From Leptasterias polaris (taxonomy: Eukaryota; Echinodermata; Asteroidea; Forcipulatida; Asteriidae), in assembly GCA_037783415.1 (NCBI GenBank), contig JAZGTN010000087.1, forward strand, positions 186,001 to 250,000: DNA of 64,000 nt. The letters are read 5' to 3'. Positions 1 to 10,420 of this stretch are shown here, piece by piece. The stretch's first letter is position 1. Each line of letters begins with the position of its first letter. The notes beneath the pieces were generated by a model that was not told where the DNA came from, did no database searches, and was given only the letters and a program-made list of their open reading frames with translations. The translations under genes were made by a program, and so were the position numbers.

Positions 1-330
1 TGAATTTGGTGTTAACTTTTCAAATGTTGCCCGTGCCTTGATCTATCATATGCCTAAATATGAATACTGTAGCTTAAATATTCAGAGACATACAGGCATT
101 GGCGCAAGGTCACTTTTTGAACCTAAATGGCTTGTAACTTGACACCCGATGACGTACAGTAGTCGTGACGTCACAACTTACTCAGCTTCTGCTAGTTATG
201 TTCTAACTTCACATAAAATTTCAAGTTGATCAAAGGTTCGCAAGTATGCGTTTGCTTGCGGACAAAGCCCAGGGAGAAGATGACGGAAAACAAAGAAGAA
301 AAAAAAAATTAAAAAAAAAAAATAACAAAG
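1..330 (-). mobile_element. Helentron-like element body, minus strand, continues off the left edge
   Basis: Read on the minus strand, this follows directly after the hairpin cluster at 331-579. It begins with the pyrimidine-rich CTTCTCCC-type leader seen at the start of the 2.76-kb satellite units. It then carries paired CRE-like TGACGTCA/ACGTCATC motifs and a GGTGTCAAGTTACAAG string (about 115-185) matching the GGTGTCGAATTACAAGG of the satellite. I infer a diverged relative of the same family. The 3' end is outside the window. The small ORFs here are chance readings through A-rich DNA. Confidence 0.6.
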
Positions 331-579
331 AGTTGTTCGGGCTGAATGCCCGAACACCTAAAAAACAAAACAACAAAAAACAGAACAAAAACAAAGAGTT
401 GTTCGGGCGGAATGCCCGAACACCTAAAAACAAGGTGTTCGTGCTCATATTGCACGAACACCTAAATAGAAAACGAAAACAATAGCTGTTCCAGCAAATT
501 GCGCTTGCTGGAACAGCTACAATGTAATACAAATCTTGACAATAACTATAGCTGTTCCCACTAAATTGTCGGAACAGCT
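331..579 (-). repeat. Cluster of five 5'-terminal hairpins, two stem classes
   Basis: Five stem-loops lie at about 331-359, 396-425, 433-463, 484-518 and 550-579. On the minus strand the outer two have AGCTGTTCC/GGAACAGCT stems and the inner three have AGGTGTTCG/CGAACACCT-type stems. Two of the inner stems end imperfectly in CGAACAACT. They are separated by T-rich spacers (TTGTTTTTGTTC, ATTGTTTTCG on the minus strand). The cluster abuts an (AAT)n stretch at 580-590. It is a short, mixed version of the long array at 47279-49245, in opposite orientation. Confidence 0.8.
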
Positions 580-590
580 AATAATAATAA

Positions 591-2059
591 TGCTAATTGA
601 TGTAATAGGGCAACAGCATAAAATATGCTCCAATAGGGCAACAGTTGTGTATTTCGAAAAAAACATGCTTTAAAAAAATGTTTTTATGAAATTAATGATT
701 TATTTGTTTTACGAACTTGATTGCCTGATTAATTTCCTGAAATGTATCATTTATTTAGAAAAAAACTTGTTTCTGACTCGCCGTGTTACTTGTGCACATT
801 ATCTGTCACCTTATTATATAGCATTATAACGTCTGGAAAATGCCACAACAATTATTCCCAGGAGGCTGGAGTGGGATTTGGGTCAGGCAGAACGGAAAAA
901 CGGGATCAAACACCACTATACATGTAACATTGTGCTTACACTTAAGAAACATTATGGCAATAGTTATTATTTGTTATGTAAATCACAACAATATGGCGAC
1001 AGTTATTATTTGTTATATAAATCACTAAAACCTAGTTTATAGACTATAATATTTATAATTTAAGTTCATGTGTTTCCTAAAGTTTTAAATGTTTAAAATC
1101 AAAGAGATCTTGAAATGAAAATTTATTTTTCTGTCTTTTCCCAGAAAACAATGTGTCGCCATAATACAGCATTTTGTTATCCCATCATAGGGCAGCATTT
1201 GCCTTCCCACAGCTATCTACTTGACGCATCAAAATCCAAAATCAAGTTTATTTTCCAGAAAGAAGATGGCTCTTGATCTTTTATTGGGTCATTTGTACAC
1301 ACTGAACAAGTAATTTTGATGGATTGGCTTAATTAATATTAGGGTGACAGTTACATAGGTGTCACACTATTTTTAGTCCATGGGCCAGAGGCCAAAATTT
1401 GACTAATTGGTACCACCTGAGGTGGCAAAATCTAAATACATTTTTTTGAAAGGTCTATATGTCTGAGGATGATAAATTGATGTGATAGCAATCCCAGGGT
1501 GGTAGCTTAGTGGTAGTAAATGCCCACTTTTTAAGCCTAGTCAGAATCAGCTTACTACATAAATCCTTAGCACTTGGGTAAGGATATGGTTGTACAATTA
1601 GCAATTACACCACTATGCTTTGCTGTATAATGATAAAACTTGGTGAAATTATTGGTTTGCTATAGGTTTTTAAAATGACGTCACGTTAAAATACATATAG
1701 CCTCTGGAGGGCGCTGTTCGTATATGTATATAATGTGCTCATATATTACACAAGTTTTTTAGATGGCTAAATATTATTTCAAACATTAATCTTTTGTTGT
1801 GTCCCCTGTGAACAAACCAAACTTAATTGATGGTTTGAAAGTGTTGGTTTAGATCTGTTTTAACTATTTAGATAGTAACATTTAAAAACATTGCCAGTAT
1901 AGCACCTGTCTGAGTAGCATAAGCTGCCTGCATATCTTACACATAGTACACATATTAGCGTCATGTGTACATGTAAGTTGTTGTCACTTGCTTCAAATAT
2001 GCTTTCTAAGACATAAATAGAAGTTCGTGAATCAAATATCGGCTGCATGCTCACTCACA
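591..2059. other. Intergenic stretch, no gene recognised
   Basis: AT-rich sequence with only short chance ORFs. A roughly 40-bp unit is duplicated in tandem at about 953-1030 (TATGGCRAYAGTTATTATTTG). Positions 1495-1545 contain a string resembling a tRNA-type A box (TAGCTTAGTGG) without a convincing B box, so a decayed tRNA-derived SINE is possible but not supported. I see nothing else. Confidence 0.5.
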
Positions 2060-5000
2060 TTACTCGTCATCTTCATCATCATCATCATCAGAGTCGGAGT
2101 CATCTAGTTCAAATTCAGCATCCAATTCCTCCTCCACTTCCTTCTGGTTTGTGCACGTCTGGAGTTTACACATAGCTGTGCACGTCAGTCCATTGGCAAG
2201 ACACGTGCAGTCTGGTAGTTTGCAAGAGCGCTTACACCTGCAGGACATTAGTTCCAACACAACGTTTGGTGCCGGGGACCCGCGCATCCACTCAATGGCA
2301 AGATTGCCGTCATCAGCTGTTGTCCATCCATGGCCCTCTGGATTTGGAATGGTGGGTTTGCACTGAAGACATCTCCTCCACACTGCAGTTTGGTAGTTAG
2401 CTCGTAGCACGTGCATCAGTAGACAGTCTTCACATGGGGGCAAATGACTAGACTCAATCTCTCCCCGTTTGACACGAAAAAGCTCATCACGCAGTTGGTT
2501 GACCTGAGAGGTGGTGCTGGCAGGACTGTACATTTGGCAAGTAAACCTCTGCATCTCAGCAAAGAGTTCATCTGATACTTCCCAGGAGCGTCCAAGCTCA
2601 CCGAAAGCCTCTTGGTAAGTCCGATCTTTTCTTACAAGCTTCAATGCATTTAACTTTCCACGGCCTGCAAAAGCACTTACAGTATCACAACCTGTCATTG
2701 CATGAAGCCCAACCAGGGCAGTACAAACACTGCTCCCAATTGATGATGCCAGTTTGGGAATGTCGATGAATCTTGTCCGGTTCAGTGTTCCACACTTCTG
2801 GTATATAGGGCAAGATATGTCCTTACTGAAGCAAAGACACAGTATGAGGACATCTGTATCCTCAGCAGAGACTGCGATAGCCTTGTAGCCATGTTCTGAT
2901 GCATGTAATGCATGGAGAAGCATACGGGTGTCTGCTTCCTCTTGGGATGACTTCAGTTCTTTTACTTCCTCCCAGTTATTCAATGTAATCTTGTAGCAGG
3001 ACTCTCCACATGTGACAAAAAGCAATTTATCTGTGAGCTTGTGCCTGTGTTTGGACAACTTCCAATCTTCAACTAGGAATTTGATGAGGCTGGTCTTATT
3101 GAAAGAGCTGCAGAGATATTTCCGCCATTGTTGGATTTTGTGGCCTGGTGCAATGTTCTTGAATTGAATGCCAGAGCCAGACCCTCGATTACATCGCTCG
3201 GCATCTTTGATGGATTTATCCAAATACACGTCAAATACAACATCAATTCTGTGACTCTTTGCTCCCTCGCGAAGCACTAGAGACAGAGCAGATTCCGCCA
3301 ACTCTGCAAAAGTCTTGCCTGTCCCTTTCATCTTCTGGACAAGGCTCATCCCATCGATGATACATGCTGATGGATTAGGGATGGTTTCTGCTGGTGCCAC
3401 ATTCTTTTCAAGACCTCTGGCAAGTGCAGCTTTGTTTGTTTTGCGAAGAGACCCATCACCATTCGAGAGTGCCCATGGCAGAGGTCCCAATGGGTGTGCT
3501 AAAACTTCACTCATATTTACCTGTCTGCTCTGGGCAACAATGATCATTTGACTAAACAATTTTCTGTCTGCCTTCAGGACAATCTCACTAGCTTGAGATT
3601 TGCAGCTGACCTTTCTGTTCAAGTGAAGGAAAGTTTTCAAGCTGTGCTTTTTCATTGTGTCATGGAATTTGGTTGTTGGCGGATCTTTCTCCAAGCGATC
3701 TTCCTTGAAATTCTTGTAATCTTGTTTACCTAGCGAGTGAGCCTTGAGAAGATCATTGGCAACGTCTGGTGGAGCCAGGCTACTAGTGGACAAGCTGACC
3801 AAGTCATCTTGATCCTGGCTCAGTGGATTTATCCAACTGGTTTCCATTAGATCAACCAGAGATTGTATGTCAGACTCATCTCGGCGGATTCTAGGTAGTT
3901 GCAGATCTGGGTGACTCAGTTGGGAGCCACCTAGACCTCTCATATCTCGAAGCTGTCTGAGATACTTGCTCCTGTATTCTGCTGTCAGATAGTACTTGCT
4001 GATAGCTCCTGGTTTTAGGCTGAACCCCTTGGTCCCACCAGGAGTTTGGGTGTCTTTGTTTACTGTCTCTTCGATGGTTTGGTCCACAGGAATCCTTCCA
4101 AATGGATTTGTTGGTCCGATCTGCACTGAGAAACCACCATCCATAAAGTGGGCATGCACCTCTGGTTCATCAATGTGCAGTCGGGACATTTGTGCGTGGT
4201 AGTAGGGGAGGTATCGGGCATAGTTGAGTCTGTCGTAAGCAAAACACCATGGAATCATGTCCTTGATGGATACCAGATGAAGAAGCCAATCACCTTCTCT
4301 TGATGCTCGCAACAGTCCCAGCATGATCTCCACCATAGCCACATAAGACATCCAGAATGTGGACAGATTTCCATTTCCATTCCTGAGGAAGCTAAGGTAG
4401 ACCCCAAACAGCTGCATGACGCGGGCACATGATGTTGTATCCAAGACCTGCTGAAACGATGTATGGCAAACATCATCCCTAAATGTTCTGATTGTTTGCA
4501 AAGTTTTATCCACGTGGATCACATCAGAGCTATGCGTGGCCTCCAACCATGGGAGGAAACCTTTCCAAGCAAGCCTCATTAGTGCCTCATATAATAGCTT
4601 GTGAACCCTCACGGCACGGTTGTACTTGCGGCCTTCCATAACCCCAGCTATCGAACCTTCTGCAATAACCCCAGATTCAACACAGAGATCCCTCAACCCT
4701 GCATCCTGGAATCGCTTTCCGATGATTGCAAGCAGTGTGCAAATAGTGTGGAACACTCCCATTCTTATGATGATGGGCTTGAACTTTTGTAGATGCTTCC
4801 ATGCAACCTCAGTTGCTTTGGCATAAAGTGCCTGGTCAAATACACACACAATTTTGGTCAAGTGCAAGGATTGCATGATGTTGAGTGACTGGTTCAGCAC
4901 TTCGTTCACGGTGGACATCTGTGTTGCAGGAGCATTGATTGTTGGTAAGTAACCAACTGTGTCTTGAGTGACTGTGACATTATTGCGGATGAGGATGTTA

Positions 5001-6799
5001 AAGCCAGTCCAACTACTGATTGTTTGGGTTTCGGGATCAGACATGCGAGCAAGAATCCAGACCAGGTTCTTCTCCTTAGCACTGTTGACCACGGCCACAC
5101 AATCAACATCGACGCTTTGGGTTTTTGGAGGACCCACTCGCTGTCTAACATTGTAGGTTGGTAGCATTGGTAGTTCTGTGCTGATGCTTCTTTCCTTTGT
5201 TTTGGCAACTTGTGGTATTTGCTTAAATGGCTGAGGCCCTATGACCTTAGCTTGAACAGCAATCCCGTTCACTCTATGGGACGTCCCTGCACCACTGACT
5301 GTCTCCTCAAGGCGATCAATATTGTCCCAGGCTAGGGTTGTAAACACACCAGGATTTATATTACTTGGCACAGCAACATCACCTTCTGCCAGCGTTAGTT
5401 TCTGTAGACACAGGGCTGTGTCGATCTCTTCAAGCGACGAGTAAGACACACTGTGACCAAGTCGGTTTAGAGTATGTATCAATTCTACATTTCCTGTCAG
5501 TGATTTTACAGCAAATGGCAGGAGGATGTGCTTTGGTGGCTTCTCCTTTCCATGGGTAACGGCATAAACAAAGTCTTGACCGAAGCTGTTGGCAAGTCGA
5601 TGGACTCTTTGAGTTGTATTTTCACTTGCGCCTTCTCCTGTAAGCATTTTGTACAGGAACTGGAGGACTGATGCCGGAATACGGGCTGTGCTGTGCTTCA
5701 TTTCAGGTGGCCATACCTGACCAACATCTTGCTTCTTAATGTCAGCTCTAATCTTCAAGCCAGCCTTGGTTACAATATCTGCATTGTTGTCAGATTTGAA
5801 ATCCTGTAAATCAGCCTGCAATGAATTATTTCGTTTAGCTAGCTCATGCATCGACAGGTTGTCAGGATACAGAAGAAGCTTTCCTTTGTCGTTGGGGAAA
5901 ATATGAAGAGATTCTCCAAACTCACTTTCCAGTTTACGACGAATGTGTTTCTTGGTTGAATCTCTAACCTGGAAGACACCTAGAGAGTGCAGGCAAGTCA
6001 CTAGTCTGGATGTGAGATCAGTCATTGGTAATACTTGAGGGTTGGCAAAGACTTCATTCTGGATATAGGAGAATAGCTCATTGTATGCCTCTTCCACTGC
6101 TTTGTCATACTGAGTTTCAGTATCCTCCTGCTCCCTATCTACACCACTGCTGGCTCTACATTCCTCTTTTGTATATAACCGGTAACAGGACCTGTGGTAC
6201 TGACCCTCAGCAGCGACAAGCTCTCTGCTAAGAAGAGCAAGTATCCTGTCATCCATCTTCTTAACTGCTGCATCCCTGACTCTGAAATCTGCACGTAGCT
6301 CACTGCACTGTGTAAGAGTTTCTCTTGTTTTTTGACCTTTCAAATACTTGCTTGATTTTTGGCAGAATATACACTCTGCCTCGTACACTCTGGACGCACT
6401 TGATGAGCACCTAGGTAACCTCCTGGAACTTCCTGTTCCGGTACTTTCACCGCCTGCAGTTTGTTTTGCGATGATATCATCCAAGTCTCTTTTCATTGTG
6501 AAAATGCTACGACACTTTCGATGATATTGTACGGGTGGAATTTCTCCATCTGGCAAATCTTTTGCCAAGTCCAAGACCGTAGCATGCTTTCTGATTTCCG
6601 CTGCTCGCAGCAAAGTTTTCCATGACTCAAAGTTTTGTGGTGAAACCAGATTGGAAGTTATGTTCACTTCGGAACAATTGAGAATGCACGTCATACGCGC
6701 CCTCTTTGGTGGCAAGGTGCTACCAGTTGAGTCTTCCATATTCTCTCTGGGTATTATCTTTAAATTGATCCTGTAAATCACAAACAGCTTAATAATCAT
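2060..6799 (-). CDS. Large intronless ORF (1579 aa): Cys/His modules, FEN1/XPG-like nuclease block, Cys-rich tail
   Basis: A single uninterrupted frame; Met21 (position 6739; A at -3, G at +4) is a more likely start than Met1. Two similar N-terminal modules place a Cys pair before a YHRxC motif: C38/C42 with H93/C96, and C143/C146 with H202/C205, probably zinc-binding. The middle, about 220-1100, is unrecognised. The C-terminal block has acidic residues in the order used by FEN1/XPG nucleases: IIDG near D1149, FDVYLDK near D1190, QEEADTR at 1286-1292 (compare EAEA), EDTD at 1313-1316 (compare DxD) and TGCDT at D1372 (compare GCDY). A CxC-rich segment (about 1518-1548) and an acidic tail follow. 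I recall similar large, often multi-copy uncharacterised proteins in marine invertebrates, so this may be transposon-encoded or domesticated. The nuclease assignment is my inference from motif order. No TIRs were found at its flanks. Confidence 0.85.
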   Translation of the reverse strand: MIIKLFVIYRINLKIIPRENMEDSTGSTLPPKRARMTCILNCSEVNITSNLVSPQNFESWKTLLRAAEIRKHATVLDLAKDLPDGEIPPVQYHRKCRSIFTMKRDLDDIIAKQTAGGESTGTGSSRRLPRCSSSASRVYEAECIFCQKSSKYLKGQKTRETLTQCSELRADFRVRDAAVKKMDDRILALLSRELVAAEGQYHRSCYRLYTKEECRASSGVDREQEDTETQYDKAVEEAYNELFSYIQNEVFANPQVLPMTDLTSRLVTCLHSLGVFQVRDSTKKHIRRKLESEFGESLHIFPNDKGKLLLYPDNLSMHELAKRNNSLQADLQDFKSDNNADIVTKAGLKIRADIKKQDVGQVWPPEMKHSTARIPASVLQFLYKMLTGEGASENTTQRVHRLANSFGQDFVYAVTHGKEKPPKHILLPFAVKSLTGNVELIHTLNRLGHSVSYSSLEEIDTALCLQKLTLAEGDVAVPSNINPGVFTTLAWDNIDRLEETVSGAGTSHRVNGIAVQAKVIGPQPFKQIPQVAKTKERSISTELPMLPTYNVRQRVGPPKTQSVDVDCVAVVNSAKEKNLVWILARMSDPETQTISSWTGFNILIRNNVTVTQDTVGYLPTINAPATQMSTVNEVLNQSLNIMQSLHLTKIVCVFDQALYAKATEVAWKHLQKFKPIIIRMGVFHTICTLLAIIGKRFQDAGLRDLCVESGVIAEGSIAGVMEGRKYNRAVRVHKLLYEALMRLAWKGFLPWLEATHSSDVIHVDKTLQTIRTFRDDVCHTSFQQVLDTTSCARVMQLFGVYLSFLRNGNGNLSTFWMSYVAMVEIMLGLLRASREGDWLLHLVSIKDMIPWCFAYDRLNYARYLPYYHAQMSRLHIDEPEVHAHFMDGGFSVQIGPTNPFGRIPVDQTIEETVNKDTQTPGGTKGFSLKPGAISKYYLTAEYRSKYLRQLRDMRGLGGSQLSHPDLQLPRIRRDESDIQSLVDLMETSWINPLSQDQDDLVSLSTSSLAPPDVANDLLKAHSLGKQDYKNFKEDRLEKDPPTTKFHDTMKKHSLKTFLHLNRKVSCKSQASEIVLKADRKLFSQMIIVAQSRQVNMSEVLAHPLGPLPWALSNGDGSLRKTNKAALARGLEKNVAPAETIPNPSACIIDGMSLVQKMKGTGKTFAELAESALSLVLREGAKSHRIDVVFDVYLDKSIKDAERCNRGSGSGIQFKNIAPGHKIQQWRKYLCSSFNKTSLIKFLVEDWKLSKHRHKLTDKLLFVTCGESCYKITLNNWEEVKELKSSQEEADTRMLLHALHASEHGYKAIAVSAEDTDVLILCLCFSKDISCPIYQKCGTLNRTRFIDIPKLASSIGSSVCTALVGLHAMTGCDTVSAFAGRGKLNALKLVRKDRTYQEAFGELGRSWEVSDELFAEMQRFTCQMYSPASTTSQVNQLRDELFRVKRGEIESSHLPPCEDCLLMHVLRANYQTAVWRRCLQCKPTIPNPEGHGWTTADDGNLAIEWMRGSPAPNVVLELMSCRCKRSCKLPDCTCLANGLTCTAMCKLQTCTNQKEVEEELDAEFELDDSDSDDDDDEDDE

Positions 6800-7669
6800 A
6801 CTGAATAATACAGTTATTAGGTATCAGGAAAACACAGGTATTGAGCACCTCCTCATGGTTACCGAAATGAACATCACTGGTGAGAACGGTCAATTCAAGC
6901 AGTAACTACATTGTAAAAAGCAATATGGGAGTCAAGCTTTCAAATGGGCTTAAGGTATTTGGATTGCATCTAACAGGACGCAAAATTATATGCAGTGTAT
7001 TCAGGCAGAAGAGATACGATGGGAGCTTGCGAGAGGTAGGTACATGAAATGCGGCATTGGTAATGTGGCATTACCTACCCCCTGCAACCTACCGTCGTGG
7101 TTCTTTTCCCCCAAAAATGTGCCCTGAATAATAAGGAACCAATTCTCACCAGTTCCTTGTTTTTGTTTAACCCTATAACTTGCCATTAAGCCCCCCCCCC
7201 CCCCAGTAGTATACGTCTGTTACAAGAGTTTTACAGCACATGGTAAGTATACCAATTTTCTCCATAAAGAGTTCAAGAATGTACATTTTAATTAAACAGT
7301 GTTCACCTTGAATCAACAAGTTCAACCAGATTGGGAGTCAGTTTAAATGAATATAAAATAATATCAAGAGCAATAGCGAGAATTGATTAGATTTGTTGGC
7401 AACACGTATCATTGTTTTACCTGTATGTGATGATGGCAGACACATTGATGAGTGGATTACAGAGCCCTCAAGAGTTGTTAAATGGCCAGTGATGGGAAAA
7501 TTGGGAGATGTACACAAGTCAAAAACAGTTGCTTGCTTGAAATTTGGTACTGACAGACACTACATAAACAAACATCTGTTGATTTACATAGTTCAGCGGA
7601 AAACACTGAAACAATGGATAGTTTTAAGCCAGAGTACCATAACATAACCGCCCCCCCCCCCCCCAATCA
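6800..7669. other. Intergenic stretch with two poly-C tracts
   Basis: No gene recognised. Poly-C tracts of about 15 bases lie at about 7188-7204 and 7651-7664; they create artefactual ORF ends on both strands. The region separates the long ORF from the non-LTR relic and shows no clear inverted repeats. Confidence 0.4.
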
Positions 7670-9810
7670 GCGTCAGTTGTGTAAGGAATTGGACGGAAAG
7701 GCTGACAGCACGCAGGCAGGCCCAAGACCAACTGAGGCATAAACTTTTTGGGGTGGTATTTGGGACCAACCAGTACAGCACAACCGACAAGCGGAATTGC
7801 TAGCGGATGTGAAAGATGAATTGACAGGGATGCAACAGCAAGAAGGGTTTCTGATTGACGTGGACAAGATTAAGAGACAGGTACAACAATAAAGTACCAA
7901 ATTGGAAAGCCCCAGGTCCGGACCATGTGCATGCTATGGGTAATTACAGGGTAAGGTCCCATCTTGGATGACTGAGGCAAAAACGGTTCTGATCATGAAG
8001 GATGTCATTGCCAGTAATTATAGACCGATCAAGTGCTTACCTGTGATGTATAAACTCTTGACCAGTATGATTGCAGAAGACCTCTATCGCCATATGGATG
8101 ACCAGCAGTTGTTTCCGGAGGAGCAGAAAGGCTGTAAGAAGCGGTCCAGAGGTAAGAAGGATCAACTTATCATCGATAAGGCTGTTCTGAAGGACTGCAG
8201 GAGCAGTAAGACTAATTTGGCAATGGCGTGGATCGACTACAAGAAGGCGTATGACATGGTATCGCACACATGAATAATGGAATGTCTGGATATGGTTGGA
8301 GTGGCTGATGCAGTAAATAAAACGTCTTCATGAAGACGTGGCGGACAAATCTGACAGCCAAACGAAAGTCTGGGCAAGGTATGGATAAGAAGAGGTATTT
8401 TTCAAGGTTATTCTCTGTCTTCGCTGCTGTTTGTCCTTGCACTGATGCCCCTGTGGATGATTCTGAGGAAAGCGAGTGCAGCTTATGTATTGAAGAAGGA
8501 CGGAAGATCAACCATCTACTTTTTATGGACGATTGGAAGTTGTTTGCAAAAAATGAGGCGAAGATAGATTCTTTGGTGCAGACCGTCATAATTTTCAGCG
8601 ATGACATCGGGATGCAGTTCGGTCTGGAGAAATGTGCTTCAACGACCATGAAGAGGGGAAAGAGGGTACAATGGCATCGCTCTGCCAGATGGTGCACAGA
8701 AGATATCTTTGGGTGAGGAGGAGAGTTATTGGTATCTTGGTGTACATTGTACTTAAATTGGACGATGTCCTTCACGAGGTGTCAAAGGTAAGGCTGAGGC
8801 CAGAATACATCAGACGGGTAAAGAAATGTTTGAAGTCTAAACTGAACGGGGTTAACATGATAAAGGCGATTAACACCTGGGCCGTGTCTTTGATGAGGTA
8901 CAGTGGGGGTATTGTTGAGTGGACTAAACAAGATCTAGATGTCACTGATAGGACGAGAAAACTAATGACCATGCATGGCATGTTTCATCTGCGGTCAAAT
9001 GTTAGTAGACCCATCTTCCGAGGTCAGAGGGCAGAAGGGGATTGCTGAGCAGGGCGGACAGCGTTAACATCGAACGTAGGAGTTTGCAATGTCATGTCAG
9101 GAGGACCAAGGAGAGGTTATTAAAAGCTGCGCAAAAGTATACAAGGGTAGAAGTAGTTAGACCAAAGGAGTACAAAAGGGTAAAGAAAGAGGAAAGGCTA
9201 CAGGATTGGAGGAACAAACCGCTTCATGGCCGATTCTTGAGATGCACTGAAGAAGTGGCGAACGCCAAGTCCTAGAATTGGTTAAGGAGCGGAGAGCTGA
9301 AGAAGGACTTTATTACTGCGGTGCAAGACCATTCTCTAAGGACAAATGTAATGAAGGCTAGGATAGAGAAAGCAAACGTCTCTCCTATCATGTGCAAAAT
9401 GTGTCAAAAAGCGGAGGAGACTATTCCATATTGTCAGCGAATGTAGTATGATGGTCAAGGTGATCCACTGGGATCTGTGTAAGAAGTATGGTGTCCAAGT
9501 GACTTCAAAATGGTACAACCATGTTCCGGAGAAAGTTGTAGAGACCGACCAGGTCAAGATCCTCTGGGACTTTAACATTCAGACTGATCATGTTATAGTA
9601 CTTAGGCGTCCGGATGTTGTAATCCTAGATACATGTACATGTAAGGTGAAGAAGATGTGTCATCTCATTGACATACATGTAGCGGACGTAGGAGGATCCA
9701 AAAGTACCAAGACCTGGCCAGGAAACTTCGCAAGATTTGGCAGGTGAAGATGAAAGTGAAAGTCGTCCCCGAGGTGGTTGGCGCACTTGGCACCATTCCG
9801 AACGCACTGG
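7670..9810 (+). pseudogene. Decayed RLE-type (R2/R4-like) non-LTR retrotransposon
   Basis: Fragments in shifting frames follow the order of one pol protein. The RT N-terminal part is at about 7850-8270 (NWKAPGPDHVH, then SNYRPIKCLPVMYKLLT, EEQKGC, MAWIDYKKAYDMVSH). The RT active-site region is at about 8500-8560, with FMDD in INHLLFMDDWKLF. A C-terminal region at 9448-9800 reads HWDLCKKYGVQ, LWDFNIQTDHVI, RRPDVVILD and then VKVVPEVVGALGTIP. The RRPDVV...ID pattern fits the restriction-like endonuclease found downstream of RT in R2/R4-type elements. Many frameshifts and stops show it is dead. The exact clade is uncertain. Confidence 0.75.
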
Positions 9811-9814
9811 GGAA

Positions 9815-10077
9815 ACATCTAGATGTAGGCCAATCCCTACTGACGCAAACTACTTTTCAAATAAATTGTATGGTCAAAGAGCCTTCAACTTCATTGCACC
9901 TTCGTTATGGAACGACTTACCTCTTCATGTTCGCCAAGCTGGCTCTCTTCAGATTTTCAAGACTTAATTTCTTTGAATCTAAATTTTTTGTAGCTTAATG
10001 CTTTTTATATTTCATTTCATTGTTTTATGTTTTGTGTTGCATATAGAGGCTCCATATAAATATCTTGTATTATTATT
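9815..10077 (+). mobile_element. 3' end of an L2/CR1-like non-LTR element with (ATT)n tail
   Basis: The frame at about 9815-9965 reads YGQRAFNFIAPSLWNDLPLHV and SLQIFKT, the familiar C-terminal tail of L2/CR1-like pol proteins (the copy at 23121-23633 has ERAFSVAAPTCWNKLPLHIR). About 100 bp of 3' UTR follow, ending in (ATT)n at 10066-10077. The tail is interrupted by the Helentron-like element at 10078 and resumes as TATTATTATT at 14114. It directly abuts the R2/R4-like relic, so one inserted into or truncated the other. Confidence 0.65.
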
Positions 10078-10107
10078 AGCTGTTCCGACTAGGGAGTCGG
10101 AACAGCT
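10078..10107 (+). repeat. 5'-terminal hairpin of the 4.0-kb element
   Basis: Stem AGCTGTTCCGACT pairs with AGTCGGAACAGCT (13 bp) around the loop AGGG. It is followed by ATTGTTTTCGTCGAG and ATT-rich sequence, matching the spacer after the AGCTGTTCC hairpin at 484-518 on the other strand. Confidence 0.9.
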
Positions 10108-10197
10108 ATTGTTTTCGTCGAGATTTGTATTATATTTATTATTATTCTTTGTTTCCACTCAAATCCCAAAGCATTTGCACACGTTTTTTTCTTTAAG

Positions 10198-10420
10198 CCT
10201 AATACCCTAGAGCGTAAATACGAAAGAGTTAAATCATATATCAAATTGAAGCTTAGAACATAAACTTAACTCTAAATGTAAATTTTTTTAAAATTCTTAA
10301 TTAATTAGCCACTTTACAGCGAGGTGAATATTTAATTAGCCAGACTTTAGACCACTACATGTATATCTCAAAAAGTAGACGACCGATCGTCACACTTTTT
10401 TCAGTTTTAGACTTCTGGGG
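10198..10420 (+). repeat. Internal direct repeat, copy 1 (copy 2 at 12799-13020)
   Basis: Both copies carry AGCGTAAATACGAAAGAGTT-like sequence, TTCTTAATTAATTAGCC, TTTACAGCGAGGTGAATATT and CCGATCGTCA followed by CTTTTTTCAG. The second copy leads straight into the 130-bp tandem monomers. Confidence 0.8.

Noticed and set aside
1495..1560. tRNA gene or tRNA-derived SINE
   Set aside because: An A-box-like string is present, but no B box, cloverleaf or poly(A)/tail structure could be found.
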